Numbered from the stretch's first letter, positions 1 through 5,959 are shown. The stretch: 5,959 nt of DNA from HGM04593 sp964470845 (GCA_964470845.1 CAYYEL010000106.1:1-5959); one strand, 5' to 3'. The notes: generated by a model not told the origin, from the sequence alone. A program made the numbers and translations.

Positions 1-2
1 CC

Positions 3-146
3 GACCACGTGCTTAAAGCTGTGAACGAGTATAAAGACAGCGTTAAGGGTTATAAAATTACCGGTGCCGGCGGTGGTGGTTATCTTGTAATTGTGAATGA
101 TACACCCATTAAGAATGCTATTCAGATAAGAATAAGGCGTAACTGA
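3..146 (+). CDS. C-terminal end of a GHMP-family sugar kinase (partial, 5' end outside window)
   Basis: Only the last 47 residues and a TGA stop are present. Residues 20-28 of the fragment read TGAGGGGYL, the glycine-rich motif 3 near the C-terminus of GHMP kinases, a family of soluble enzymes that phosphorylate sugars and related small molecules. The preceding GYKI and the following hydrophobic strand (LVIV) fit that fold, where this loop packs against the active site. Among Bacteroidales proteins the spacing recalls the fucokinase half of the bifunctional fucokinase/fucose-1-phosphate guanylyltransferase (Fkp), and also galactokinase-like or heptose kinases. The tail after the motif is only about 20 residues, shorter than I recall for Fkp, so the substrate is left open. 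A perfect hairpin starts about 10 bp after the stop, so the gene is probably the last in its transcript. GHMP membership is fairly secure; the sugar specificity is a guess. Confidence 0.72.
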   Translation, partial: DHVLKAVNEYKDSVKGYKITGAGGGGYLVIVNDTPIKNAIQIRIRRN

Positions 147-155
147 TAAAAAGCT

Positions 156-202
156 ATAAACAATTATCGCACACAATAAAATTGTGTGCGATAATTGTTT
201 AT
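156..202 (+). terminator. Perfect 22-bp hairpin downstream of the kinase gene, probable transcript end
   Basis: Positions 156-177 and 181-202 are exactly complementary (22 bp, no mismatch) around a 3-nt AAA loop. The hairpin begins about 10 bp after the kinase stop codon, which suits a transcript 3' end. The + side lacks a clean U-run (it continues TAGAGACC). The minus side is followed by TATAGCTTTTT, so it may also stop minus-strand transcription. Its arms share TATAAACAAT near the outer end with the hairpin at 522-580. Confidence 0.6.
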
Positions 203-521
203 TAGAGACCGATTTACACTATGTGATATAAAGAGATGGTGTGGATAGTCTATTGAGTGAGCCGTAAGCCTATTCTTTGTAGGGTATCATAAAGCTTGCT
301 TAATAGTATGGGGTAGGTTTTTACCTGCGCTACAAGGTGTGTGCCTTTTAATGTGCAGCGTTTTCTATCCTCGTTGTCCTGTTGTATCAGAAACTGTCGG
401 TTGCCGGCCTGTCGGATAAGCATATAGCGGCATTATAGTCCCTGCATTTTCTAAATTAAAGGCTGTTTGCAGATCTGATACTTTTCCGTGATTGTAGCTC
501 TTGCTGAGGCTCGATTGACAG
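203..521. other. Gene-poor interval between two hairpins; nothing firmly identified
   Basis: About 320 bp with no ORF I can assign, no tRNA or rRNA, and no clear TAnnTTTG promoter on either strand. Stops interrupt all + frames. The minus strand has a 57-codon ORF (250-423) and, in a second frame, an ORF-like stretch ending at 365-367 that reads fairly protein-like but has no start codon upstream of 450. Two overlapping open stretches in different frames could mean a frameshifted gene remnant. Equally, this may be plain spacer DNA or a non-coding RNA. Confidence 0.4.
250..423 (-). CDS. Possible small hypothetical protein or gene remnant (57 aa), doubtful
   Basis: This minus-strand ATG ORF begins MLIRQAGNRQFL, contains QQDNEDRKRC in the middle, and ends RIGLRLTQ. 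The product would be basic and soluble, with no signal peptide or membrane segment. I do not recognise it. Against it: no promoter-like element lies upstream, the reading frame is interrupted by two stops just upstream of the ATG (a TAG and a TAA within about 35 bp), and the ORF could arise by chance. For it: the codons look ordinary rather than AT-rich noise. The translated sequence continues in character upstream of the stops (a KMQGL then CRY run), so it may be the tail of a decayed longer gene. It lies between two strong hairpins. Confidence 0.2.
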   Translation of the reverse strand: MLIRQAGNRQFLIQQDNEDRKRCTLKGTHLVAQVKTYPILLSKLYDTLQRIGLRLTQ

Positions 522-580
522 CCTTTATAAACAATCAACTCTGCTAAGCAAGGCTTAGCAGAGTTGATTGTTTATAAAGG
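522..580 (-). terminator. Perfect 28-bp hairpin just past the fasciclin gene stop, probable transcript end
   Basis: Positions 522-549 and 553-580 are exactly complementary over 28 bp with a 3-nt AAG loop. The structure starts 9 bp beyond the stop codon of the minus-strand lipoprotein gene, the usual place for a 3' end. There is no U-run after it in the minus direction (the sequence goes on CTGTCAATCG), so it is not a textbook intrinsic terminator. It may instead protect the mRNA 3' end, or terminate through U-rich bases inside the stem. Nothing on the + side needs terminating here. Confidence 0.6.
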
Positions 581-589
581 GTACTGTTT

Positions 590-2626
590 TTATAGTCTGT
601 CCTCGGGGATGTACGAGTTTACAATTGATGTGGGTACAATCTCAATGTAGTCGTGCATCATCTGTGAGTTGGGGACGTCGTCAACTTTCTTGATACGTAG
701 CCAGTGCTCGCCCTCGAAACGCATTGTTGTGATAATCTTGCGGATAGCGTTGCTGTAGCTGCGTGCGGTCTTTTTGCCGTCGCCGCTTTGCCACTGTGAG
801 GTGAAGCTGTTTCCGGCCTTCATATATCCGTGGTTACGCATTACGCGGTCGTTCTCTTCGTTCTCGGCATCGTCGGCAACGTCGGCTTTCCAACCGATAC
901 GTGCGTCCGTAGCACCGATTCTAAGGTCAACGGGGATACCGCATATTTTGTTGTCAACATAGAATTGTGTGATAGAACGTGCACCGTTGGCTGTGTAACC
1001 GATACGAAGCTCGTATGTACCTGCGGGTACGGGGGGGAGTTTGTAGGCAAAGTCGTATTTACCAACTGCCAAGAATTCGTCGGCAAGGTAGTTACATCCC
1101 CAAGTGTAGGGGCTTGTGTAGAATACGTGTGTATCGCCGTTTAGGATTTTCAGGTTCTTGGCATAACCCTCGGGAAGCTCGTACTCGCCGTGGCCGCACT
1201 CGGTGCCTGCGTTGGGCCAAGGTGCGTAGCGTACGTTGTTTGTTGTGAGCTCGGGCAGAAGTGTACCAAAGTCGAAACGCATTCTCTCGTTGAGTACGTT
1301 ACCGTGCATCTCGTCCTCATTATATATAAGGATTTTGTTGATGGGGTGTATTGTGCCGTTGAGTGAGTTGCCGCTAAATTCGGTATAATCTTCGTTTAAT
1401 TCGTTAAACTCGGTGAGACGGTATATCTTTATATCAAGATGATAGCGCATATCCTGATTGCCGGGGATTGTACGACGCGAGGGATTGATCCAGATGTTTG
1501 ACGACTTCTCTTTGTCGCTGTTGCTCAGTGGCAAAAGAACCTTGAGCAGTGTGTTCTGCATTGTGCCAAAATAGTCGTAGCGATCCATATTGTCCATAAA
1601 TGCAATCTCTTGCTTGAAGTCCTTGTTGTTGTGCATTGCATTCTCGAACATCACCAATTTGTCATATACAACCTCACGGTCGAGGATGTGATAGCTGATG
1701 AATTTGTTTACAGCGTTATTGGGGCTTGTGTAGTCGTCGATGTCCTCGGTTCCGTACCATTTTTGTGCATACTCTTCGAGGTCGGCAAAGTCGTTTATGC
1801 CTCGTGCGTAGAATACACTGTCGGGCTCGGCGAAGATTGTGTATTTAATATACTTTGTATGGGGGTAACGGCCTTTTCCGGCTGTTCCGAGGTGGCACAT
1901 TGCGGGGGCTAATCCAAGCTCGTAGCTGTTGTCTTTGTAGCCTTGGAGTTTATCCTCGTATTGTGTCTTTTTGATTGCTTCGTTGAAGATTGAGAAGTAC
2001 TCGTATTTTTGCAGCTGTGCACATATCATATCGGCTGCCGAGCTGATTGCATTGTCGAGTACGTGTACAACTCCATTCTCGACCAATTGGTCGCCAAGAG
2101 ATATACGAGCCTGATTGTTTATGTATATTTCGACATTTTCGTCCTCGACTTTGTATGAAACATTCAAATAGCGGTTGTTGTAGTTCTGTGAACCAAGCAC
2201 GTCTGAGCTCATTTCGGCAAGCTCGAATGCAATGGGAACAAGGTGGGTTCTTGCAAATTCAACTGCCATAGAATCGCTCAAATCTTCGAGGTAGGGACTG
2301 GTTATTCCTGTCCATTTGGGCTTTTCGGTGTTCTTTGTAGCGTTCCAAATACTGTCCTGCTCGAACAAATAACGGTCGATAGCTTCGTTTGTGGGAGCAA
2401 ACATCGTGTAGCTACCGTAGGTTTGCAGAATGCCCATCATATTGGCCTGCTTGTAAATTTTAACTAAACTTGAGAATTTGTCAATATTCTCATCGTTCTC
2501 GAGAAAATCGGCTATTGTTTCCTCGGTAAAAGTGTAGCGATTGCTCTTGTCAATCTGTTCGCTACAAGATGTTACCATTGCAAAAGCCGATACAACAAAG
2601 GCTGCTTTGAAAATGGATTTTAACAT
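590..2626 (-). CDS. Fasciclin (FAS1)-domain lipoprotein
   Basis: The 678-residue product is predicted to be lipid-anchored in the cell envelope. Residues 1-20 form a signal peptide (basic LKSIFK, then a hydrophobic stretch) ending in the lipobox VTSC, with Cys21 as the lipidated residue. The first FAS1 domain spans about 35-197: GILQTYGSYTMFAPTNEAID (65-84) is the FAS1 core signature and ENGVVHVLDNAI (183-194) the second conserved box. A second, more divergent FAS1-like domain covers about 205-435, with YTIFAEPDSVF and later NGTIHPINKIL. The C-terminal third (about 440-665) is beta-rich, with AGTYELRIGYTANG and a final HDYIEIVPTS strand. It resembles the non-FAS1 half of Bacteroidales fasciclin proteins and may bind a ligand, though that is unproven. 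FAS1 domains generally mediate adhesion or binding rather than catalysis. Such proteins often sit next to SusC/SusD pairs; here the gene stands alone, divergent from a TonB receptor. The ATG at 2626 is chosen because it gives the complete signal peptide. The family call is secure; the ligand is unknown. Confidence 0.9.
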   Translation of the reverse strand: MLKSIFKAAFVVSAFAMVTSCSEQIDKSNRYTFTEETIADFLENDENIDKFSSLVKIYKQANMMGILQTYGSYTMFAPTNEAIDRYLFEQDSIWNATKNTEKPKWTGITSPYLEDLSDSMAVEFARTHLVPIAFELAEMSSDVLGSQNYNNRYLNVSYKVEDENVEIYINNQARISLGDQLVENGVVHVLDNAISSAADMICAQLQKYEYFSIFNEAIKKTQYEDKLQGYKDNSYELGLAPAMCHLGTAGKGRYPHTKYIKYTIFAEPDSVFYARGINDFADLEEYAQKWYGTEDIDDYTSPNNAVNKFISYHILDREVVYDKLVMFENAMHNNKDFKQEIAFMDNMDRYDYFGTMQNTLLKVLLPLSNSDKEKSSNIWINPSRRTIPGNQDMRYHLDIKIYRLTEFNELNEDYTEFSGNSLNGTIHPINKILIYNEDEMHGNVLNERMRFDFGTLLPELTTNNVRYAPWPNAGTECGHGEYELPEGYAKNLKILNGDTHVFYTSPYTWGCNYLADEFLAVGKYDFAYKLPPVPAGTYELRIGYTANGARSITQFYVDNKICGIPVDLRIGATDARIGWKADVADDAENEENDRVMRNHGYMKAGNSFTSQWQSGDGKKTARSYSNAIRKIITTMRFEGEHWLRIKKVDDVPNSQMMHDYIEIVPTSIVNSYIPEDRL

Positions 2627-2697
2627 AATCTTATGGTTTTAGTTATTGTTTTTTCAAGGTTATTGCTGTGGTTTCAACACAATAAAGTTAAAGTACG

Positions 2698-2705
2698 CAA
2701 ATTTA
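2698..2705 (-). promoter_or_regulatory. Candidate -7 promoter element for the fasciclin lipoprotein gene
   Basis: Read on the minus strand this is TAAATTTG, an exact match to the Bacteroidota -7 consensus TAnnTTTG. It lies about 70 bp upstream of the ATG and would put the transcript start near 2690, leaving a 5' leader of roughly 65 nt. No good -33 TTTG is visible at the expected distance; that region is simply AT-rich. The match is therefore half a promoter. Confidence 0.45.
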
Positions 2706-2760
2706 TGGAATAATTTTTTAAATATTATAATTTTTACCTTGCTATTTTTAATTTTTTTGG

Positions 2761-2784
2761 AAAAAAGATGCCGAGTGGCTCGGC
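2761..2784 (-). terminator. Terminator-like GC hairpin plus T-run facing the minus direction
   Basis: GCCGAG (2770-2775) and CTCGGC (2779-2784) pair around TGG, a compact GC-rich stem in an AT-rich region. On the minus strand the stem is followed within two bases by a run of six T (2761-2766 are A on +). That is the classical intrinsic terminator layout, oriented minus. It lies upstream of the candidate fasciclin promoter, so it might shield that gene from antisense transcription out of the receptor gene, or end a short unseen RNA. Confidence 0.45.
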
Positions 2785-2827
2785 TTGCGGTTGTAATGCC
2801 GTGTCTGAAATTTTCTTTAACATTTTA

Positions 2828-2861
2828 TTGTTGTGAAGATAGTGTAATTTATCTATCTTTG
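2828..2861 (+). promoter_or_regulatory. Promoter of the TonB receptor-lipoprotein operon
   Basis: TATCTTTG at 2854-2861 matches the Bacteroidota -7 consensus TAnnTTTG exactly. TTG triplets at 2828-2830 and 2831-2833 provide the -33 element, the latter at 20 bp spacing, which is within the usual 19-21. Transcription would start around 2866-2870, only about 20 nt before the GTG start at 2888. This supports that start codon and rules out a longer N-terminus from this promoter. I see no clear operator or Fur-like palindrome overlapping it. Confidence 0.6.
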
Positions 2862-2887
2862 CCAATTGTTTCGAGAATTTTGTATAA

Positions 2888-5095
2888 GTGAACATTTTAT
2901 CACTCGTTTTAATGATTTTAACACCTGTTGTCGAGCCCATTGACTCGGTGGTGCTTCAGAGTGTTGACGTTGTCGCTTCGGTGAAATTGGACGACAGCGC
3001 AGTGGGTGATTTTTCTTCGACTACGGTTGAGCGTGTTGCGCTCGAACGTAGGCATTTGGTCTCGCTCAAGGAGCTCTCGGGCATTGCTCCCAATTTTTAT
3101 CAACCCGATTATGGCTCGCGTATGACTTCTTCAATTTATGTGAGGGGATACGGCTCGCGTATCGACCAACCTGTGGTGGGGCTTACGGTGGATGATGTGC
3201 CTGTGATGAATAAAAATAACTACGATTTTGATTTTTTTGATATTTCGCAGGTGCAGATTGTGCGTGGTGCGCAGAGTACGTTGTATGGGCGCAATACGGT
3301 GGGTGGGGCTATAAATGTCCGCACTCTTTCGCCGTTGGTTTTTCAGGGTAAGCGTCTCACGCTCGAATATGGCACGGCCGACAATATAAAAATCAAGGCT
3401 TCGCACTATGCTTCCAAAGGACGCACTTTTGGCTGGTCGGCCGGTGTGTATTACAGCCACAGTGGCGGGTATTTTAATAATGTACAGCGTGGCGAGAAAT
3501 GCGACCGAGGCGATAATCTCTCGGCAAGGGTGCGCCACACTTTTCTGCCTGCTGACGGGTGGCTCATTGATAACAGCCTCTCTTTTAATTATGTAGATGA
3601 GGGTGGTTGGGGCTATCGTGCCTATGACGAGGCTGCTGCTACGCTTGCTCCCATTGCTTATAATGATGCTTGTACCTATCGCAGGGTTAATGTTACCGAT
3701 GGGCTCACTGTGAGGCGTTTTTTTGATACTTTTACCCTGTCGTCAACCACGGGTTACAGTTTTACGGGCGACCGTATGCGTCTTGATAATGATTTTCTTC
3801 CGCTTGAGTATTTTACTTTGGGACAGTATCAGACCGAGCATAGTCTGACGCAGGAGTTTGTGCTGAAATCTACCGATGAAAAGGCGATAAATTGGCTTGT
3901 CGGGGCTTTTGCTTTTTATAAGAACATCGACCTTGATGCGCCTGTGCTTTTTAAACAATATGGTATCGAGAATCTTATTCTTAAGAATGCCAATGATAAT
4001 TTTTTCCATCTTGTAGGTCCCGATTATCATTTGCAATTCCGCGACCCATCGTTCCCCATTGAGGATAAATTCTTGCTACCGACTTTTGGGACTGCATTTT
4101 ATGGGCAGATGGGGTGGAATGTAGGTCGTTTCTTGCTCTCGGCCGGTGTGCGCCTCGACTATGAACGCTCGTCGATGCGTTATAACAGTTATGCGCAGGT
4201 GCACTATAAATACCGTCGCAGCGAGAGTGATTATCGCACGCTTGTAACCACTTTCAAAGGGCGCGAGAGTATGGATGCTCTTGAACTTATGCCGCGTTTT
4301 TCGGTTACATATTCGCACGCTCGCGGAAATGTGTATGCTTCGGTGAGCAAGGGGTTCAAGGCCGGTGGATACAATACTCAGCTCTTCTCTGATATTCTGC
4401 AAAAGAAACTTACCGATGATATTCTGCAAAATAAGGCTCAGATGGATGCTTCGGCAACAGTCTATCGTCCCGAGACTAATTGGACGTACGAGATTGGCAC
4501 GCACTTTTCGCCTCTCGATGATGGCAGTCTGTCGGTCTCGGCGGCACTTTTTTATATCGAGTGTCGCGACCAGCAGTTGACGGTTTTTCCCAAAGGACTT
4601 TCGACGGGGCGTATGATGTCCAATGCGGGACGCTCGCACAGCTGCGGTGGCGAGTTTATGTTGCGTTATTCTGTGGGGCGTATATTGCTTGACGCTTCGT
4701 ATGGCTGTGCTTATGCCGAGTTTGACAGCTACAAAAGTGGCGACGACGATTATTCGGGTAACTATCTGCCGTTTGCTCCACGCGAGACGATTGCTGCCAA
4801 TGTGTCGTACAGTATTCCCGTGTCGCGCGAAATTGCCAATTTCCTTGTTCTTAATATCGGATGGAACGGTGTAGGACGCATTTATTGGAACGAGCAGAAT
4901 AGTCTTGGGCAGTCGTTCTATTCTCTGTGGTCGGCCTCTTTGACGTGGGAAAAAGGGCATTTTGGTGCATCGCTGTGGGGCAAGAATCTTCTTAATGAGC
5001 ATTATAATACATTCTATTTTAAATCAATAGGGAATAATTTCTTTGCGCAGGGCAAGCCCCGGCAGTTGGGAGTGTCCCTGCATATAAATCTTTAA
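2888..5095 (+). CDS. TonB-dependent outer-membrane receptor
   Basis: The 735-residue product is a ligand-gated 22-strand barrel type receptor that imports a bound substrate using TonB-ExbBD energy. After a short hydrophobic leader (residues 2-15), SVDVVA at 25-30 fits a TonB-box position. The plug domain runs to about 150, with IYVRGYGSR (83-91), VGLTVDDVPV (97-106) and the hallmark VQIVRGAQSTLYGRNTVGGA (122-141). The barrel follows, including TAFYGQ, SAGVRLDYERS, ASVSKGFKAGGYN and a last strand ending RQLGVSLHINL. The length is normal for siderophore or cofactor receptors. There is no N-terminal carboxypeptidase-like domain and no SusD gene beside it, so this is not a SusC protein. The barrel signatures recall the FyuA-like group, but the substrate is not determined. 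The start is GTG; an in-frame TAA lies directly before it, and the next ATG (2912) would destroy the leader. The leader lacks the usual Lys/Arg. The next gene follows after 13 bp, so they are co-transcribed. Confidence 0.93.
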   Translation: MNILSLVLMILTPVVEPIDSVVLQSVDVVASVKLDDSAVGDFSSTTVERVALERRHLVSLKELSGIAPNFYQPDYGSRMTSSIYVRGYGSRIDQPVVGLTVDDVPVMNKNNYDFDFFDISQVQIVRGAQSTLYGRNTVGGAINVRTLSPLVFQGKRLTLEYGTADNIKIKASHYASKGRTFGWSAGVYYSHSGGYFNNVQRGEKCDRGDNLSARVRHTFLPADGWLIDNSLSFNYVDEGGWGYRAYDEAAATLAPIAYNDACTYRRVNVTDGLTVRRFFDTFTLSSTTGYSFTGDRMRLDNDFLPLEYFTLGQYQTEHSLTQEFVLKSTDEKAINWLVGAFAFYKNIDLDAPVLFKQYGIENLILKNANDNFFHLVGPDYHLQFRDPSFPIEDKFLLPTFGTAFYGQMGWNVGRFLLSAGVRLDYERSSMRYNSYAQVHYKYRRSESDYRTLVTTFKGRESMDALELMPRFSVTYSHARGNVYASVSKGFKAGGYNTQLFSDILQKKLTDDILQNKAQMDASATVYRPETNWTYEIGTHFSPLDDGSLSVSAALFYIECRDQQLTVFPKGLSTGRMMSNAGRSHSCGGEFMLRYSVGRILLDASYGCAYAEFDSYKSGDDDYSGNYLPFAPRETIAANVSYSIPVSREIANFLVLNIGWNGVGRIYWNEQNSLGQSFYSLWSASLTWEKGHFGASLWGKNLLNEHYNTFYFKSIGNNFFAQGKPRQLGVSLHINL
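4390..4431 (+). repeat. Short direct repeat inside the receptor gene (15-bp copies, 27-bp period)
   Basis: The 15-mer TGATATTCTGCAAAA occurs at 4390-4404 and again at 4417-4431. The 27-bp offset keeps the reading frame and encodes DILQ twice, nine residues apart (DILQKKLTD then DILQNKAQM). It lies right after the SKGFKAGGYN strand, in what is probably an extracellular loop, and looks like a local tandem duplication. Confidence 0.6.
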
Positions 5096-5108
5096 TAAAT
5101 AATATCTT

Positions 5109-5959
5109 ATGAAAAAATTTCTATTTTTACCTTTGTTTGCAGCTTTAATGCTGTTTTCGGCTTGTTCAAGCGACGATGATGATAATGATGTTCCCGAGCC
5201 TGTTGTTGCCGAGGCTTCTTACAAAGGCGACCTTGCGTTGGGCGAGACCTCGTTGACAACAATATGTACTTTTGTTTATAACGAGGCTTCTAAAAGTTGC
5301 GACCTTACTATTGCGGGGCTTAAATTTGCTGCCGGAATGCCTGCAATTGATATTTGTCTCAAGAATATTCCTTGCAAGATAGATGGCGAGAAGATGGTGT
5401 TTGCTTCTACATCTCCCATCGTTCCGCTTGTAACAATGGCGGGAATGACAATGCCTTATGAGGATTATAAGGTTGAGAGCGTCGAGGGTTACGCGACAAC
5501 TTCGGAAATTTCGTTGACTGCGTCGATGCAGTTGGGTACTTTGGTGTTTAGTGGAGAATATACCGACGAAAAGGATGTAAATGCGCCTGTGGCGGGTGCT
5601 TACACCGGCTCAATGTCGGTGCTTGCAACCGGTGCAGACGAACCTTTTGTCTGCGAGGCGCTCAATTGCGAGGTGCAAATAAACAACGATAATTCGGCTC
5701 TCGACCTCATTATCTACGGTGCACGATTTGCACAGAATATGCCTGTTACGGTTGATATAAAATTGCAGGCTATTCCCTGTACCGAGAGCGACGGTGGTGT
5801 ACAGTTTGCCGGCAACGAGACAATTATTCCCCTTGTGCGTATGGGCGAGGATTATGTGCCTATGGAGGCCTATGCGTTCAGCAGCATCGAGGGCGTTTGT
5901 GCCGGTGGGGTGTTGGCCTTTGAGGCAAGTATGACGCGCGGCGAATTTGAATTTGAGGG
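5109..5959 (+). CDS. Surface lipoprotein with two tandem calycin-like domains (3' end outside window)
   Basis: At least 283 residues, with no stop before the window edge. The signal peptide MKKFLFLPLFAALMLFSA leads to the lipobox Cys19, followed by SSDDDDND. This serine plus acidic run matches the Bacteroidota lipoprotein export signal, so the protein is probably displayed outside the cell. Two homologous beta-rich domains follow, about 38-151 and 165-284. Each opens with a Tyr-x-Gly (YKGDL, YTGSM), carries a central MP...IPC motif (77-89 and 211-224) and an I-x-PLV strand, and ends in a GTLVFSG/GEFEFEG strand. This is the pattern of the calycin-like barrel lipoproteins of Bacteroidales. By alignment with domain 1 only a few residues should be missing, unless a third copy follows. 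The mature part has eight Cys, of which one pair (89 and 224) aligns between domains. Given the 13-bp gap to the receptor gene, it is most likely the receptor's surface ligand-binding partner. The ligand is unknown; haem, metal chelates or another small hydrophobic molecule are guesses. Confidence 0.85.
   Translation, partial: MKKFLFLPLFAALMLFSACSSDDDDNDVPEPVVAEASYKGDLALGETSLTTICTFVYNEASKSCDLTIAGLKFAAGMPAIDICLKNIPCKIDGEKMVFASTSPIVPLVTMAGMTMPYEDYKVESVEGYATTSEISLTASMQLGTLVFSGEYTDEKDVNAPVAGAYTGSMSVLATGADEPFVCEALNCEVQINNDNSALDLIIYGARFAQNMPVTVDIKLQAIPCTESDGGVQFAGNETIIPLVRMGEDYVPMEAYAFSSIEGVCAGGVLAFEASMTRGEFEFE

Larger units (their letters stand above)
2627..2887. other. Divergent intergenic control region
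   Basis: This 261-bp AT-rich spacer separates the minus-strand fasciclin gene from the + strand receptor operon. It contains the two candidate -7 elements and the minus-facing terminator-like hairpin. It has no Shine-Dalgarno sequence for either gene, as is normal in Bacteroidota. The + frame open across 2646-2891 is hydrophobic only because it is T-rich, and I do not treat it as a gene. Confidence 0.6.

Noticed and set aside
156..580. The two inverted repeats as ends of an insertion sequence or integrated element
   Set aside because: Each is a self-contained hairpin with a different core, there is no transposase, and no target-site duplication is evident around the pair.
830..1144. + strand ORF of 104 codons opposite the fasciclin gene
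   Set aside because: Cys- and Val-rich mirror of the true coding frame; the opposite strand has a complete lipoprotein with FAS1 motifs.
2646..2891. Hydrophobic 81-codon + strand ORF in the divergent intergenic region
   Set aside because: Its hydrophobicity comes from T-rich DNA, it runs through the receptor promoter and past its start codon, and it has no promoter of its own.
4076..5002. Long open frame on the minus strand (308 codons) opposite the receptor gene
   Set aside because: It is rich in Arg, His, Thr and Ile from reading the receptor's codons in reverse, has no signal or domain, and lies wholly within a gene that is certain.
2888..5095. SusC-type glycan receptor
   Set aside because: It lacks the N-terminal carboxypeptidase-like domain and a SusD gene follows neither immediately nor anywhere in view; the length of 735 residues is well below SusC size.
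1..5959. CRISPR array, tRNA, rRNA or riboswitch
   Set aside because: No regularly spaced repeats, no cloverleaf or rRNA-like sequence, and the leaders before both genes are too short or too AT-rich to show a known riboswitch core.

Overview
The window looks like ordinary chromosome from a gut-type member of the Bacteroidales (Bacteroidota). Four things point there: TAnnTTTG-type promoter elements in front of genes with no Shine-Dalgarno sequence, lipoproteins with a Cys followed by an acidic run, a fasciclin-domain lipoprotein of the kind common in this order, and a TonB-dependent receptor paired with a surface lipoprotein. I cannot name the genus.

Layout, left to right. (1) Positions 3-146 are the last 47 codons of a GHMP-family sugar kinase on the + strand, closed by a perfect 22-bp hairpin. 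(2) Positions 203-521 hold no convincing gene; the best content is a 57-codon minus-strand ORF of unknown meaning. This stretch is bracketed by the first hairpin and a second perfect hairpin with 28-bp arms, and the two hairpins share the same 10-base sequence near their outer ends. (3) Positions 590-2626 (minus) encode a 678-residue lipoprotein with two FAS1/fasciclin-type domains and a C-terminal beta-rich region. (4) Positions 2627-2887 are an AT-rich divergent promoter region. It has a candidate sigma-ABfr-type -7 box for each direction, plus a terminator-like hairpin facing the minus direction that has no obvious transcript to terminate. (5) Positions 2888-5095 (+) encode a 735-residue TonB-dependent receptor that begins with GTG. 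(6) After a 13-bp gap, 5109 to the window edge (+) encodes a lipoprotein with an acidic surface-export signal and two tandem calycin-like domains. Its stop codon lies outside the window.

How the genes may work together. The receptor and the calycin-like lipoprotein almost certainly form an operon, and they look like a small outer-membrane uptake module in which the lipoprotein captures a ligand on the cell surface and the receptor imports it. The substrate cannot be read from the sequence. There is no SusD-like partner, so a glycan role is not indicated. The receptor's barrel motifs resemble siderophore/cofactor receptors more than SusC. The fasciclin lipoprotein is transcribed the other way from the same intergenic region and may or may not be functionally linked. 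The kinase tail is unrelated to these by position. The uptake module is the most interesting system here, but it is a variation on a known theme, not something clearly new.
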